Assembly (NCBI GenBank): GCA_030425485.1
Contig: JAUIAM010000031.1
Coordinates: 1-34,579 of the forward strand
Source: Verrucomicrobiia bacterium
Lineage (GTDB): Bacteria > Verrucomicrobiota > Verrucomicrobiia > Opitutales > Cerasicoccaceae
Reading direction: 5' to 3'
DNA: 34,579 nucleotides
Numbering within the stretch: the first letter of the stretch is position 1; every line of letters starts with the position of its first letter. Below the pieces are notes generated by a model. The model was not told where the DNA came from. It saw nothing but the letters and a program-made list of their open reading frames with translations, and made no database searches. This document shows positions 17,051 to 25,225 of this stretch, piece by piece. The position numbers were made by a program, and so were the translations under genes.

Positions 17051-17632
17051 TCACTGGCTCTCCAGTTGTTGGCAAATGCTTTGCACGATGTCATCGACGG
17101 TGGCATGGCTGCACTCAACACTTACCTCCGCGTAGCGAGAGTAGAGGACATTACGCTCTTCGATAATGGCTTCGATGCTCTTTTCTCCTTCGCTGGCCAG
17201 TCCGCGATCAGTACGGTCACCCATGCGCTCAAGGATGACGCCGGTATCGGCGTGTAGCCAGACTACATGGGTAAAGCTGCGCAGGTGTTCCATCGCGTCG
17301 TGGTCGTAGACGACGCTGCCTCCGGTGGAGATAATTGCCCGCTGCGGAGGAAGCTCCAAAATGGTGTTGGCTTCGATCTGGCGAAACGCAGCCAGGCCAC
17401 TTTCATGCAAAATGGTTTTGAGGCTCTTTTGCTGCGTGCGGATAATGATGTCGTCCGTGTCAATAAAGGGCAGCTCCAGCCTTTGGGCCAGAGCCTGGCC
17501 AACGGTCGATTTGCCAACGCCAGCCATACCGATCAGGGTGATGGCCGCCGGGCTGGAAGGGGAATCGACTGGTTCTGGGTTTGGCACCCGACTCAAGATG
17601 CTGCTCCGACCCCTAATTGCAACCCTTCTCAA
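17051..17632 (-). CDS. aroK: Shikimate kinase
   Basis: The protein phosphorylates shikimate with ATP in aromatic amino acid synthesis, in the cytoplasm. Motifs are the P-loop GMAGVGKST, DTDD, FRQIEAN (FRxxE substrate-binding type), STGGSV and DRTDRGL with the lid arginine, then RNVLYSRYAEVSVE at the C-terminus. Total length is 193 residues from a TTG at 17632. The first 30 residues look non-homologous, so a start nearer the core is likely: a TTG at 17599 with GGAG before it, or a GTG at 17590. It is 69 bases downstream of the pseudopilin gene on the same strand and may be read as the last gene of that operon, though its role is unrelated. Confidence 0.88.
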   Translation of the reverse strand: MRRVAIRGRSSILSRVPNPEPVDSPSSPAAITLIGMAGVGKSTVGQALAQRLELPFIDTDDIIIRTQQKSLKTILHESGLAAFRQIEANTILELPPQRAIISTGGSVVYDHDAMEHLRSFTHVVWLHADTGVILERMGDRTDRGLASEGEKSIEAIIEERNVLYSRYAEVSVECSHATVDDIVQSICQQLESQ

Positions 17633-17701
17633 ACCACGCGAGTGCGTAAAGTGTCACGCCAAACGGTTGCGCGTCCGTATGATTTGCCGCGCCGTATCGA
17701 G

Positions 17702-18442
17702 TTATGGTGCGACGACGATGTTGCGGTACAATACGCTGCCTTCCTCCATCGCCTCGACGTGCCCGTCGACAAAGGCCACTGGGGCGGCGCCGTTTGCCCG
17801 GTAGCTGAGGCCGCCGCCGACGCCGTCTTCGCTGCGCTCCACCGGGATGGGGGCGTCCAGGTTTGTCGTCGTGCTTGGGCGGGAAAATGCGGTAGGCGTG
17901 CGGAAGGTGGCAAAGGCGTAGGTGGTGTTGTCGCGCAGGGAGGCTTCACCCACCATGATGAGCTCAGAGGGGTTGGGTATCTCCGTGATGGACATGCGCG
18001 AATCCTCTTCGGAGATATTGGGAAAAAGCACGCCGTGGGCGGAGTAGGTGCAGGGCACGTTCCCATTTACCCTGTCGCCCTCCCGAATTTCCAGGCCAGC
18101 CAGCGGTGAGACAAAAATGTTTTCTGATGAGCTGCCCGAATAGGATAGACGCTCGATATAGGTTTGGATTTCCCGCATCCAGATGCGTTCACCTTCACCC
18201 GGTCGGTAGAAGTAGCCCGGAGGAAACTTGCCCAGATTCTCGTTGGTGTAGAGCTTGATCGCCATGGCGATCTGGCGCAGGTTGGAAATCGACTGGGTCG
18301 TGTTGGCCGAGCGTCTTACGTGCTGCAGGCCGGTGATGATGATGGCGCCGAGGATGGCTATGACTGCGAGGGTGACGAGCAACTCCATCAGCGTGAAGGC
18401 TCGGCGGTGCTTGCGTTTTTGCGTGTTCTTCTTGGCCGTCAT
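17702..18442 (-). CDS. Type II secretion/pilin-like pseudopilin (planctomycete/verrucomicrobial type)
   Basis: The 246-residue protein starts with a basic leader and the prepilin peptidase motif AFTLMELLVTLAVIAILGAI, with expected cleavage before F16 and Glu at +5 (E20). A hydrophobic helix follows, and then a globular domain with ISNLRQIAMAIKLYTNENLG. The C-terminus has APVAFVDGHVEAM, typical of the H-X9-DG pseudopilins abundant in Planctomycetes, Lentisphaerae and Verrucomicrobia. The His of that motif is replaced (RANG instead of RHGG). It would be inserted in the inner membrane and processed by PilD. The gene lies 28 bases after the GH20 gene and looks co-transcribed with secreted glycosidase genes. 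Its function in that context is not known. Confidence 0.88.
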   Translation of the reverse strand: MTAKKNTQKRKHRRAFTLMELLVTLAVIAILGAIIITGLQHVRRSANTTQSISNLRQIAMAIKLYTNENLGKFPPGYFYRPGEGERIWMREIQTYIERLSYSGSSSENIFVSPLAGLEIREGDRVNGNVPCTYSAHGVLFPNISEEDSRMSITEIPNPSELIMVGEASLRDNTTYAFATFRTPTAFSRPSTTTNLDAPIPVERSEDGVGGGLSYRANGAAPVAFVDGHVEAMEEGSVLYRNIVVAP

Positions 18443-18470
18443 CTTTCAATCCTTTCAGCAGGTTCTGTTC

Positions 18471-20414
18471 CTAAGCGATAATGGTCGGGGTCGATGCCTG
18501 TCGGTGCACGAGCGTAATGCTCTGCGTGTGTTCATGGGGCCAGAGTTGGAGTGGTCGCGCGTTTAGCTCTTCGATACTATCAAGCTTATCGTCGAGGTAC
18601 AGCTCCAACTTAACCCGGAGTTTTTGCAGCCGCGCGTGCAGGGTGACGTAGCGCTTCTCGATCACGTCCCAACCATGATAGCGAAACGTCCGATGCCAGG
18701 CCTTTTCGTGGAGCTCCTGCAGGTGTGCCACGCGCTCGACGAGCGGTATAAGGACATCGCGACTGATGCGGCTGAGCGTGGAGGAGTCGCCGCGCTGGTA
18801 GGCACTGCGCAAAGTAAGGTGGAGTTCGGTTTTCCAGGCAAGAGCCTCAGCCATTTTCTGCATAAATTGCAGGCGCTCGTCCCTTGGGTGCTGGAGGGTG
18901 GCCTCTGCCAACTGCTCCGTAACATTACGAAAGTGGTCCAAGAATTCAGGCAGGATCTGGGCTTCCAGGTGACCGAGGAGCGGGTCTTGCCAGAATATCC
19001 ATTTGCTGGCGTTGGCCTCGTAGTCGGTTTCTGCTTCGACAGGAATGAGGTCCAGCCCGCTTCCGCACATCCAGGACTGCAAGTCGTGGTCCACGCTGCC
19101 GAGGAAATTTTCGCTCAGTGAAGTCTCATCCGGGGCTGCCTGCCCGTAGGCCATGTCGGCAAACATCTGGACGGCGGGCAGGGCGGAGAACGGGTCGCAC
19201 TCCATGCCATCGTCGCCCCACATGGTGACGAGTACCTCGTCCAGTTCCTGCCGCACGGCGGCCGCCATGCCTGCGTGTATGGCATGGATGGAGTGGGGGA
19301 GCTGCGCCCAAAAGCGGTTCCAGGTCCAGATGCCTGCGGCAAAGATGGGTTGCTGGCCGAGCTGGCGGTGGCGCGAAATCCATTCGTCGTAGAAGTCTGT
19401 GTCCGTGTGGTAGTAGTCCCAGTAAACCAGTTGGGCCTGCGGGGGAATGCTCTGGGCAAGGGAAGGGTCGATGCGGGATTGCGTGTCGTAGTAGTTATTC
19501 GTTTTCGAGCTGAGGCGAAAAAACATATCGCTCCAGATCATGGGCTTGAGGCCGTGGCGCTCGCAGGTCTCGACGGTCTGCTGCAGGTGTTCGCAGAGGA
19601 TTTCGAACGGCGCCCGTAGACCGTTCTTTAGCCGATAGATGCCCGAGCCGATGCCGTGGGCTTCATCCATCCCGATGTGGATGCGCTTGCTGCGGAAAGG
19701 TGCGGAGACGGCGGTGATCATTTTCTCCACAAAAGCGGTGACGCGCTCGTCGCCCACGAGCAGGACGCTGTCGGTGTCCCGCAAGGCTTGGAAGTGCGGC
19801 CACTGCAGGACTTGGGCCAGGTGGCCAAGCGTCTGGATGCAGGGGATGACTTCTATCCCGAAGTGCGCGGCGTACTGATCGATTGTCCGCAGATCATCTT
19901 GCGAGTACCCCCCTCTGCCGTACCCAAAGAGCGGCTCGTCCGGAATCTCGAAGGTGTCCTCCGTGTAGAGCATGAGCTGGTTAAGGCCCATGAGGGCAAA
20001 GTGCCGAATGAAGCCGCGCACGCTCTCGAGCTTGAGCACGCCGTTGCGGGAGACATCCAGCATGGCTCCGATCGAGCTAAAGGCGCTGGTTTCTTTAAAG
20101 GATTCGGGTGGGGTGCCAGCCTGGAGTTTACCCATTACTATGCCGAAGGCGCGAAAGGCCGCTGCGGGAGTGGAGTAGGTGATTGTGATGTTTTGCGCAT
20201 CGACTTCCACCGCGAAGCCCGGTCTTTGGCCCGCCTGTTTATTAAAGGTAAACTGCCAGCCTTCCTGCTCGGTGGTGAAGCGCTGAGGGAAGGCGTGCTC
20301 GATCTCCCGCAGGCCCGCAGCTAGCTCACTCGGGGCGTGCGCGAAACCGCAGCATATGAGCTGGAGGGCTTGGCCAGAGTGTGGGGATTGAGCTGTGTTG
20401 CTTGCTGTTGGCAT
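18471..20414 (-). CDS. Beta-N-acetylhexosaminidase-like enzyme, GH20 family
   Basis: The 647-residue protein has an N-terminal GH20b-like alpha/beta domain (about 1-100). A TIM barrel follows, with MLDVSRNGVLKLESVRGFI, LNQLMLYTEDTFE and the catalytic Asp-Glu pair in IHIGMDEAH (D250-E251). An alpha-helical C-terminal region of about 200 residues completes it. This is the HexD-like form of GH20, which uses substrate-assisted catalysis to remove terminal N-acetylhexosamines. No signal peptide is present. It lies 30 bases downstream of the secreted TIM-barrel gene and 28 bases upstream of the pseudopilin gene, so it belongs to the same operon. It is quite different from the second GH20-like protein at 23.5 kb, suggesting separate linkages or substrates. 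Confidence 0.88.
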   Translation of the reverse strand: MPTASNTAQSPHSGQALQLICCGFAHAPSELAAGLREIEHAFPQRFTTEQEGWQFTFNKQAGQRPGFAVEVDAQNITITYSTPAAAFRAFGIVMGKLQAGTPPESFKETSAFSSIGAMLDVSRNGVLKLESVRGFIRHFALMGLNQLMLYTEDTFEIPDEPLFGYGRGGYSQDDLRTIDQYAAHFGIEVIPCIQTLGHLAQVLQWPHFQALRDTDSVLLVGDERVTAFVEKMITAVSAPFRSKRIHIGMDEAHGIGSGIYRLKNGLRAPFEILCEHLQQTVETCERHGLKPMIWSDMFFRLSSKTNNYYDTQSRIDPSLAQSIPPQAQLVYWDYYHTDTDFYDEWISRHRQLGQQPIFAAGIWTWNRFWAQLPHSIHAIHAGMAAAVRQELDEVLVTMWGDDGMECDPFSALPAVQMFADMAYGQAAPDETSLSENFLGSVDHDLQSWMCGSGLDLIPVEAETDYEANASKWIFWQDPLLGHLEAQILPEFLDHFRNVTEQLAEATLQHPRDERLQFMQKMAEALAWKTELHLTLRSAYQRGDSSTLSRISRDVLIPLVERVAHLQELHEKAWHRTFRYHGWDVIEKRYVTLHARLQKLRVKLELYLDDKLDSIEELNARPLQLWPHEHTQSITLVHRQASTPTIIA

Positions 20415-20444
20415 GGGAAACCTGAAATTGAATGAGGGCTGAGG

Positions 20445-21461
20445 CTACTCCGTGTGCGAGGCATCCCACTGCTCGAGCATGGGCCGCGCCGTGCGGTAGC
20501 AATGCAGGAAGATGCCACCGTAGCCCGGGGTGCCCTGTTGGTGGGCATTCAGCTCGCGGATGGCTTCAACCAACAGCACGGGGTCGCGGTCGTGGAAGGT
20601 GATCTGCGGGGTTTCGTCGAGGGGAACGGTCTCGATGGAGAGGTAGACCTTCTTGTCTGTGCGCCCGGCGTAGTCGAGCTCCTCCTTGCCGATGTCGGAG
20701 GTGGAGTTGTGCCCCGTCATGTGCGTGCGGTAGGACATGATGCCCATGAAGTCGGACATGTCCTGGATGTGCTCGTCAACGCCCTTGGTGGTGCCGTTGT
20801 ACTCGATAAGAAACTCGCTGCGCCCGCTGTACCAAAAAGGGATGTCGTGCGCGATGGTCATGGAGGGGTCTGCCGCCTGAACCGAGGCTCTGATCTCGGT
20901 CATGGTGTCGAGGAGTTCGAGTAAAACCTGGGTTTTGTCACCCTGCTTCCAGCGCGTGGTCACGTAGGGCTCGATGTCGTAGTGGACGCCGGAGAAGCGG
21001 GCGTCTGCGGGCTGCTTTAGCTGAAAGGCCAGCAGCGCATCAAGACGGGCCAGCGTGTCGTCGAGATTCTCGGCAAAGCCCATCTCTCCCGCGCCGTCGA
21101 GTGCCTCGACTTTGACCCCTGCCTTGTGGGCGGCGCTGAGCAGCGCGCTCCATGCCTCGGGGGTGCTGAGGCGGTAGCCCTGCCCGTCCTTATCAAAGCG
21201 TACCTGCACGAATATCCGCGTGATGCCAAACTTCTGGCAGAAGGCGATCAAGGCCTGCCGCTCCTGTGGGTTCGTCACCTGCTCTTCGCGCCAGACCCAC
21301 ATGCCGATGTCCGCACCGGGAGCGAGTAAGCTTGAGCTGGCGGAGTCGGCATATTTTCCCGCTGCGGCAGTGGGGCAGGAGGCCACGGCATTATCGGCTG
21401 AGGCAGATAAGGCCAAGAGTGAAGCGCCGAGGGTGAAGGTTTTCAAAGCGAGTATTTTCAT
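20445..21461 (-). CDS. Secreted TIM-barrel protein, GH18-like
   Basis: The 338-residue protein begins with a signal peptide (MKILALKTFTLGASLLALSA, likely cleavage around 20-28). The mature part shows alternating strands and helices of a TIM barrel: IGMWVWREEQV, ITRIFVQVRFDKDG, AHKAGVKVEALDG, FSGVHYDIEPY, FMGIMSYRTHMTG and KKVYLSIETV. The strand-4 pattern GVHYDIEPY (D162, E164) resembles the DxxDxDxE active-site strand of GH18 chitinase-type enzymes, although only part of that motif is present. Export suggests periplasmic or outer-surface action on an amino-sugar polymer. The gene sits between a small secreted protein and a GH20 gene with gaps of 37 and 30 bases. An uncharacterised non-GH18 TIM-barrel family is the main alternative. 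Confidence 0.65.
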   Translation of the reverse strand: MKILALKTFTLGASLLALSASADNAVASCPTAAAGKYADSASSSLLAPGADIGMWVWREEQVTNPQERQALIAFCQKFGITRIFVQVRFDKDGQGYRLSTPEAWSALLSAAHKAGVKVEALDGAGEMGFAENLDDTLARLDALLAFQLKQPADARFSGVHYDIEPYVTTRWKQGDKTQVLLELLDTMTEIRASVQAADPSMTIAHDIPFWYSGRSEFLIEYNGTTKGVDEHIQDMSDFMGIMSYRTHMTGHNSTSDIGKEELDYAGRTDKKVYLSIETVPLDETPQITFHDRDPVLLVEAIRELNAHQQGTPGYGGIFLHCYRTARPMLEQWDASHTE

Positions 21462-21498
21462 CGTGAGTTTTGGGGGGATTATAAGGCGTGGCCGGTGG

Positions 21499-22116
21499 CT
21501 AGTCTTTCGCGGTGATGGTGTCGATATAGACGTCCTGACGCACGCCGGCGGTGTTTAGGTTTTCAAAGCGCAGGCGGAGGTTGGAGACTTGGGAGAGCGT
21601 TTCGCGCAAGGAACTGCTGCCGCTTTCCCGCACCATCTCATTCTCGGAGAGTTTGAAGATAATGGTCTGGTAGTGCTTGGATTGTGGAAGTGTCTTGAGA
21701 GACGAGTCGGTCTGCCAGATGGAGCCATCCGGGCCGCCCTGCACAACAAGACGCATGCTGGTAGGGCGATCGGGGCTGGAGAAACCCGCAGCATCAGGGG
21801 AGAGCATCAGCACTACCTCTACGGCGTCGAATTCACTCAGGTCCTGCTTGCCGGTGGGCAGGGATTTTAAGCGCATGTTGGCGTTGTCGCCTGCGTCCCA
21901 GTTGAGTTGAAACAGGGCGGTATGGGTTTTGTTGCGCCCACTGTTCAGGTCGAGCGTGGCGGGGCCGGACGAGGCCGCATTGCCGAAAGCATTCCATTGC
22001 GACTGTAGCTGCTCGCTTGAGCCGTATGCGCTGAAGTCCTCGATCAGCAGCTCCTTGGCGCAGGCCCAACCCGTGAGTCCGAGGAGGAGCAGGATGCTCA
22101 ATTCTCTGTGCTTCAT
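21499..22116 (-). CDS. Secreted protein of unknown family, paralogue of the PEP-CTERM protein at 25.3 kb
   Basis: The protein is about 205 residues with a signal peptide (KHRELSILLLLGLTGWACA; cleavage after ACA likely). The mature part starts KELLIEDFSAYGSSEQLQSQ and looks like an all-beta jelly-roll domain. It shares a clear pattern with the protein at 25261-25941: (I/M)xxF(S/D)xY, QxxWNxFGxAASSG, NWxxGxNANM, SIWQT, LSExEM and NLRLRFEN. Unlike that relative it ends at the last beta strand (VYIDTITAKD) and has no anchor. The ATG at 22116 is chosen because it starts the signal peptide; the frame stays open to 22152. It is the first gene of the operon with the TIM-barrel, GH20 and pseudopilin genes. 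Carbohydrate binding is a guess. Confidence 0.7.
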   Translation of the reverse strand: MKHRELSILLLLGLTGWACAKELLIEDFSAYGSSEQLQSQWNAFGNAASSGPATLDLNSGRNKTHTALFQLNWDAGDNANMRLKSLPTGKQDLSEFDAVEVVLMLSPDAAGFSSPDRPTSMRLVVQGGPDGSIWQTDSSLKTLPQSKHYQTIIFKLSENEMVRESGSSSLRETLSQVSNLRLRFENLNTAGVRQDVYIDTITAKD

Positions 22117-22160
22117 GAGTTCATACGATAGCACGGATAAGCGTGGATGCAATAAAAAAG

Positions 22161-22173
22161 TTCATTCAATGAA
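22161..22173. promoter_or_regulatory. Candidate ROK-regulator operator, site 1
   Basis: TTCATTCAATGAA is a perfect inverted repeat (arms TTCATT/AATGAA around a central C), 44 bases upstream of the operon start at 22116. The same core occurs near two other genes of this locus. Binding by the ROK protein is inferred. Confidence 0.55.
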
Positions 22174-22211
22174 ATAATTGGGCGTGTGTATGTCCATTTC
22201 GTTATGCACGG

Positions 22212-23303
22212 CTACTTGCTGCGGTTGAGGATGGACTCGCCCAGGCGCGCTTCCAGGTACTGGTGGAGGGCCTTGAGACCTGCGCCGTGGGCAATGCCGC
22301 GAATGCCCTGATCGGATAGCATCATGCTAAAACTGCGGTTGCTGAAGGGGATGAGTGAGGTCTTGAGGGCCTTGGAGAACTGCTCGTAGTGCTTCTGTGA
22401 CAGGGTGTTTTCTTCGGAGACGATGATGAGGTGGTTCAGGTCGAGCAGGTTGATGACTGAGGCGAAGTGGTTGCCGAAATTCTGGAAGAAGGGCATGGGG
22501 TGGGGAGTGTCGGGGGCCTCTTCAGCGGGCAGGAGCACGGCGTCGAGCTCGCCTGCGGCATGGTTGGCACCGCGGTAGACTTTGCCGTCGAGGTTGAGGC
22601 ACATGCCGACCGAGTATTCTTCCTTGGCCTGCCGGGTCTTGACTTTGCTGACCAGAAGGTAGCCGGAGTTGTGCAGGTCCAGGTCGGGGTTGAAGTGCTG
22701 TTCGAGGTAGCTGCCGAAGTTGACGTTGCGGTCGATGAGGACGGGCAACTGCAACTGCTCGGCCAGGAGGTCGCGTATGGGGTAGTTCTCCACCTGGAGG
22801 GCGCGCGAGAGCACGGTTACGCCGGACTCGGCATCGACAATACCGGGGACGGCCAGTCCGACGCCCTTGATGTCGCGCATGCTGAGGCCGGCGTCATCTG
22901 TCATGCTGCGGACTTTATTGGCTACGTGTGCGAGCGTGCTTTTCCCCCAGGTTCTTTTCATGCGCTGCTCGGAGAGGATGGCTCCGCTGCTGTCAATGAG
23001 GCAGATGTCCTGGGTGGTGGCATGCAGGTTGATGCCAACGGTGACGGCAATCTTTGGGTTGATGCGCAGGGCGGTTTCGCGTGGGCCCACGCCTCCGCGC
23101 TCGATGCTTTCACCCTCCACGATGATGCCCAGCTTGAGAAACTCGGAAATGATATTTGAGATCGTGGACGCCTGTAGCTCCGTGGCCAGCACGATGCCGC
23201 GCTGGGAGTAGGCCTTGCTCGAGTAGATGAGCCTGAGTACGCGCAAGCGGTTGGCGATCTGCGACTGCTTGCGGTTGTTCTTGGGCTGGGTGGGTGTAAT
23301 CAT
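22212..23303 (-). CDS. ROK-family transcriptional repressor
   Basis: The protein is about 363 residues. It has an N-terminal winged helix (about 10-75, with RLRVLRLIYSSKAYSQRGIV, TELQASTISNIISEFLKLGI and GVGPRETALRINP) and a ROK domain (about 75-350) with GVGLAVPGIVDAESG and NHAAGELDA. Such proteins repress amino-sugar or glucose-type genes (NagC/Mlc/XylR group). Two ROK hallmarks are degraded: the first phosphate-binding loop reads GINLHATTQDICLIDSSG, and the CxCGxxGCxE zinc cluster is absent. This protein is therefore very likely a sensor without kinase activity. The start at ATG 23303 replaces an upstream TTG at 23348. It is divergent from a GH20-like gene and probably controls both flanks. 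NagC-like sensing of an amino-sugar derivative is inferred. Confidence 0.9.
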   Translation of the reverse strand: MITPTQPKNNRKQSQIANRLRVLRLIYSSKAYSQRGIVLATELQASTISNIISEFLKLGIIVEGESIERGGVGPRETALRINPKIAVTVGINLHATTQDICLIDSSGAILSEQRMKRTWGKSTLAHVANKVRSMTDDAGLSMRDIKGVGLAVPGIVDAESGVTVLSRALQVENYPIRDLLAEQLQLPVLIDRNVNFGSYLEQHFNPDLDLHNSGYLLVSKVKTRQAKEEYSVGMCLNLDGKVYRGANHAAGELDAVLLPAEEAPDTPHPMPFFQNFGNHFASVINLLDLNHLIIVSEENTLSQKHYEQFSKALKTSLIPFSNRSFSMMLSDQGIRGIAHGAGLKALHQYLEARLGESILNRSK

Positions 23304-23420
23304 CGGAGGGTGTGCTGGTAACGCGCGGCAGCGCGGCCTGACCGTCAAAGACTGTTCGGCATGCTTGATGAACTTAATGGATATTCAAAACAATTCATTG
23401 ACAGATGTCGAATTTAATAT

Positions 23421-23434
23421 TTCATCGAATGGAA
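23421..23434. promoter_or_regulatory. Candidate ROK-regulator operator, site 2
   Basis: TTCATCGAATGGAA lies in the divergent spacer between the ROK gene (start 23303) and the GH20-like gene (start 23499). It matches site 3 at 12 of 14 positions. A further TTCATTG half-site is at 23394-23400. The site is well placed to control both genes. Binding is inferred. Confidence 0.5.
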
Positions 23435-23498
23435 CAATTCGCCCTGGGTTTTTCCAGTAATAATGGTATGTGGGCCGGAGCGGAGATGACTTTTTGAT

Positions 23499-24983
23499 AT
23501 GGCACACACAGGAACAACGGCCAGGCCTCGCATGCGGGGGTTTATGATAGACTGCGCGCGCTGTCTGGAGAATCGAGAGTACTACCGGAGGCTGATCCGT
23601 TTCATGGCACAAAGGGGGATGAATACCCTCATCTGGCATTTCTCCGACGACCAGGGGCTGAGCGTGGACTTCCCCAGTGTGCCTGGCCTGGCTGATCCTC
23701 ACGCCTACTCCGAGCAGGAGGTGCGGGAGCTCGTGGCCTATGCGCGGGACCACGGCGTGGACATCATACCTGAGCTTGAGACGCTGGGCCACTCGCGCTA
23801 CATCACCCGTCACGCCCGCTATCGCCACCTGCGTGAGTGCGACGAGGATTTTACGGCCATTTGTCCGGTCCACCCGGAGACGCGCAAATTGATGCGGGAG
23901 TTGATCGCTGACGTCGCGCGCATGTTCTCCTCGCCCTGGGTCCATGTTGGGATGGACGAGGTAAAGCTCGGCGACCACCCGCTTACCCAGGAGGCCTTGA
24001 AGACGCAGTCCAAGACCGAGCTTTGGGCGGATTACGTGCGCTTCATCCACGGCGAGGTGACCGCGCAGGGTAAGCAGATGATGATGTGGCTCGACCAGCC
24101 CAGCTACGAAACCGGGATACTGGAAACCTTACCGCGCGATATCCTGCTCGCCCTGTGGCAATACACACCCGATGTCCCCCCGACGCTGGCCCAGACGGTT
24201 TTGGATGAAGGCTTTGATGCGCTGTTGTGCCCGGCTTTAATCACTTACGACCAGCAGGCTTATCCCGGGTCGATTGCGCTACCCAACATCGAGCGCATGA
24301 GCTCTTTTCAAACGCTGAGCGGCAAGGGCCGCGTGCGGGGGATTGCCACGACAATATGGACCCCGATGCGTTATCTGCATGACTGCCTCTGGCCTGGCAT
24401 CTCAGCCGCAGCGGCTATGATGGAGGCCGCGGGTGGGGTGGATATGCACGCCGTGATGGCGGATTACCTGCGCGACTTTTACGGGGTGGAGGCAGGCAAG
24501 GAGGCCGCCGATGCGCTGGTTAAGTGCTTCGAATTAGCCCCCGAACGCAAGGAGTACCTGGGGCTGCTGAAGGCAGATGACATTGAGCAGAGCGAGGGCG
24601 AGCTGGAGTCGAAGGTGGCTGCCTGGCTGGCTATTTCGACAACGCTTCAGCGGCTGTATCCGGCGGTTAGCTGCGAGCGACAAGCCTTTGGCTCGCTGGT
24701 GAGTTTTATTCGCTTCATGGCTTACCTGTATCGACGCGGGGCTCTGCTGAAATGTCCGCGGGAAGACGAGACGGCTTGGTTGGCGGTGTTGCAGGAGGGG
24801 CACTCCTGGCTGGGCACGCTTGAGTCGATATGGGACCGCGAGCGATTCAAGGATGATAAGCGCAAGGTCATGCCCGTGTACGCCTGGGAGCAGAACGAGT
24901 ACCTCATTATTTGTCTGCGTCAAAGTCTGACACAACTGGCACCACGCTGCGAAGCAGCGACCACGGCGGCGGATGCGAGCTAG
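23499..24983 (+). CDS. GH20-like glycosidase
   Basis: The 494-residue protein starts almost directly with the GH20 barrel: MRGFMIDCARCLENREYYRR, MNTLIWHFSDDQGLSVDFPS, GVDIIPELETLGHSRYI, then WVHVGMDEVKLG with the catalytic-type Asp-Glu pair (D153-E154). ATTIWTPMRYLHD and an alpha-helical C-terminal region follow. It lacks the N-terminal GH20b domain and any signal peptide, so it is a short cytoplasmic GH20-type enzyme probably acting on N-acetylhexosamine-containing oligosaccharides. It is transcribed divergently from the ROK gene with a candidate operator between them. The ATG at 23499 is preceded by GGAG at a long spacing (13 bases); an internal ATG at 23532 is possible. The substrate is uncertain. 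Confidence 0.82.
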   Translation: MAHTGTTARPRMRGFMIDCARCLENREYYRRLIRFMAQRGMNTLIWHFSDDQGLSVDFPSVPGLADPHAYSEQEVRELVAYARDHGVDIIPELETLGHSRYITRHARYRHLRECDEDFTAICPVHPETRKLMRELIADVARMFSSPWVHVGMDEVKLGDHPLTQEALKTQSKTELWADYVRFIHGEVTAQGKQMMMWLDQPSYETGILETLPRDILLALWQYTPDVPPTLAQTVLDEGFDALLCPALITYDQQAYPGSIALPNIERMSSFQTLSGKGRVRGIATTIWTPMRYLHDCLWPGISAAAAMMEAAGGVDMHAVMADYLRDFYGVEAGKEAADALVKCFELAPERKEYLGLLKADDIEQSEGELESKVAAWLAISTTLQRLYPAVSCERQAFGSLVSFIRFMAYLYRRGALLKCPREDETAWLAVLQEGHSWLGTLESIWDRERFKDDKRKVMPVYAWEQNEYLIICLRQSLTQLAPRCEAATTAADAS

Positions 24984-25211
24984 GCCGTGGCTGGCGTGCT
25001 GGGCCATTGCCGAGAGTAACTGCTTGAGTGGATGCGCGATACTTCTGACCCGCTCCTTGAACAAGCTCGTGTCGTGGAGTGTCTGCTGGCTTGAGCTATG
25101 TCTTGCCATGCACTCATGGCTTCTCGCTCGGTAAGTTTTCCGCACGTGCAGTCGCTCGGGTAGGAGGCACGGTATGATTTTTTCCGTTGACAAAGTAGCG
25201 CGAGGATAATA

Positions 25212-25225
25212 TTCCATTGAATGAA
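25212..25225. promoter_or_regulatory. Candidate ROK-regulator operator, site 3, with promoter-like elements
   Basis: TTCCATTGAATGAA on the plus strand is TTCATTCAATGGAA on the other, the same core as sites 1 and 2. It lies 35 bases before the PEP-CTERM gene. A perfect TTGACA is at 25187-25192 and a TAATAT hexamer at 25207-25212, giving a short 14-base spacer, so the promoter is uncertain. A repressor on this site would block initiation. Binding is inferred. Confidence 0.5.

Noticed and set aside
22467-23159. Open frame antisense to the ROK gene, rich in Val, Gly, Asp and Ala
   Set aside because: It is the complement of a clear repressor gene and has no motif of its own.
25105-25120. GCCATG-CACT-CATGGC inverted repeat after the GH20-like gene
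   Set aside because: It could be a hairpin but has no T run and does not align with any start; not convincing as terminator or operator.
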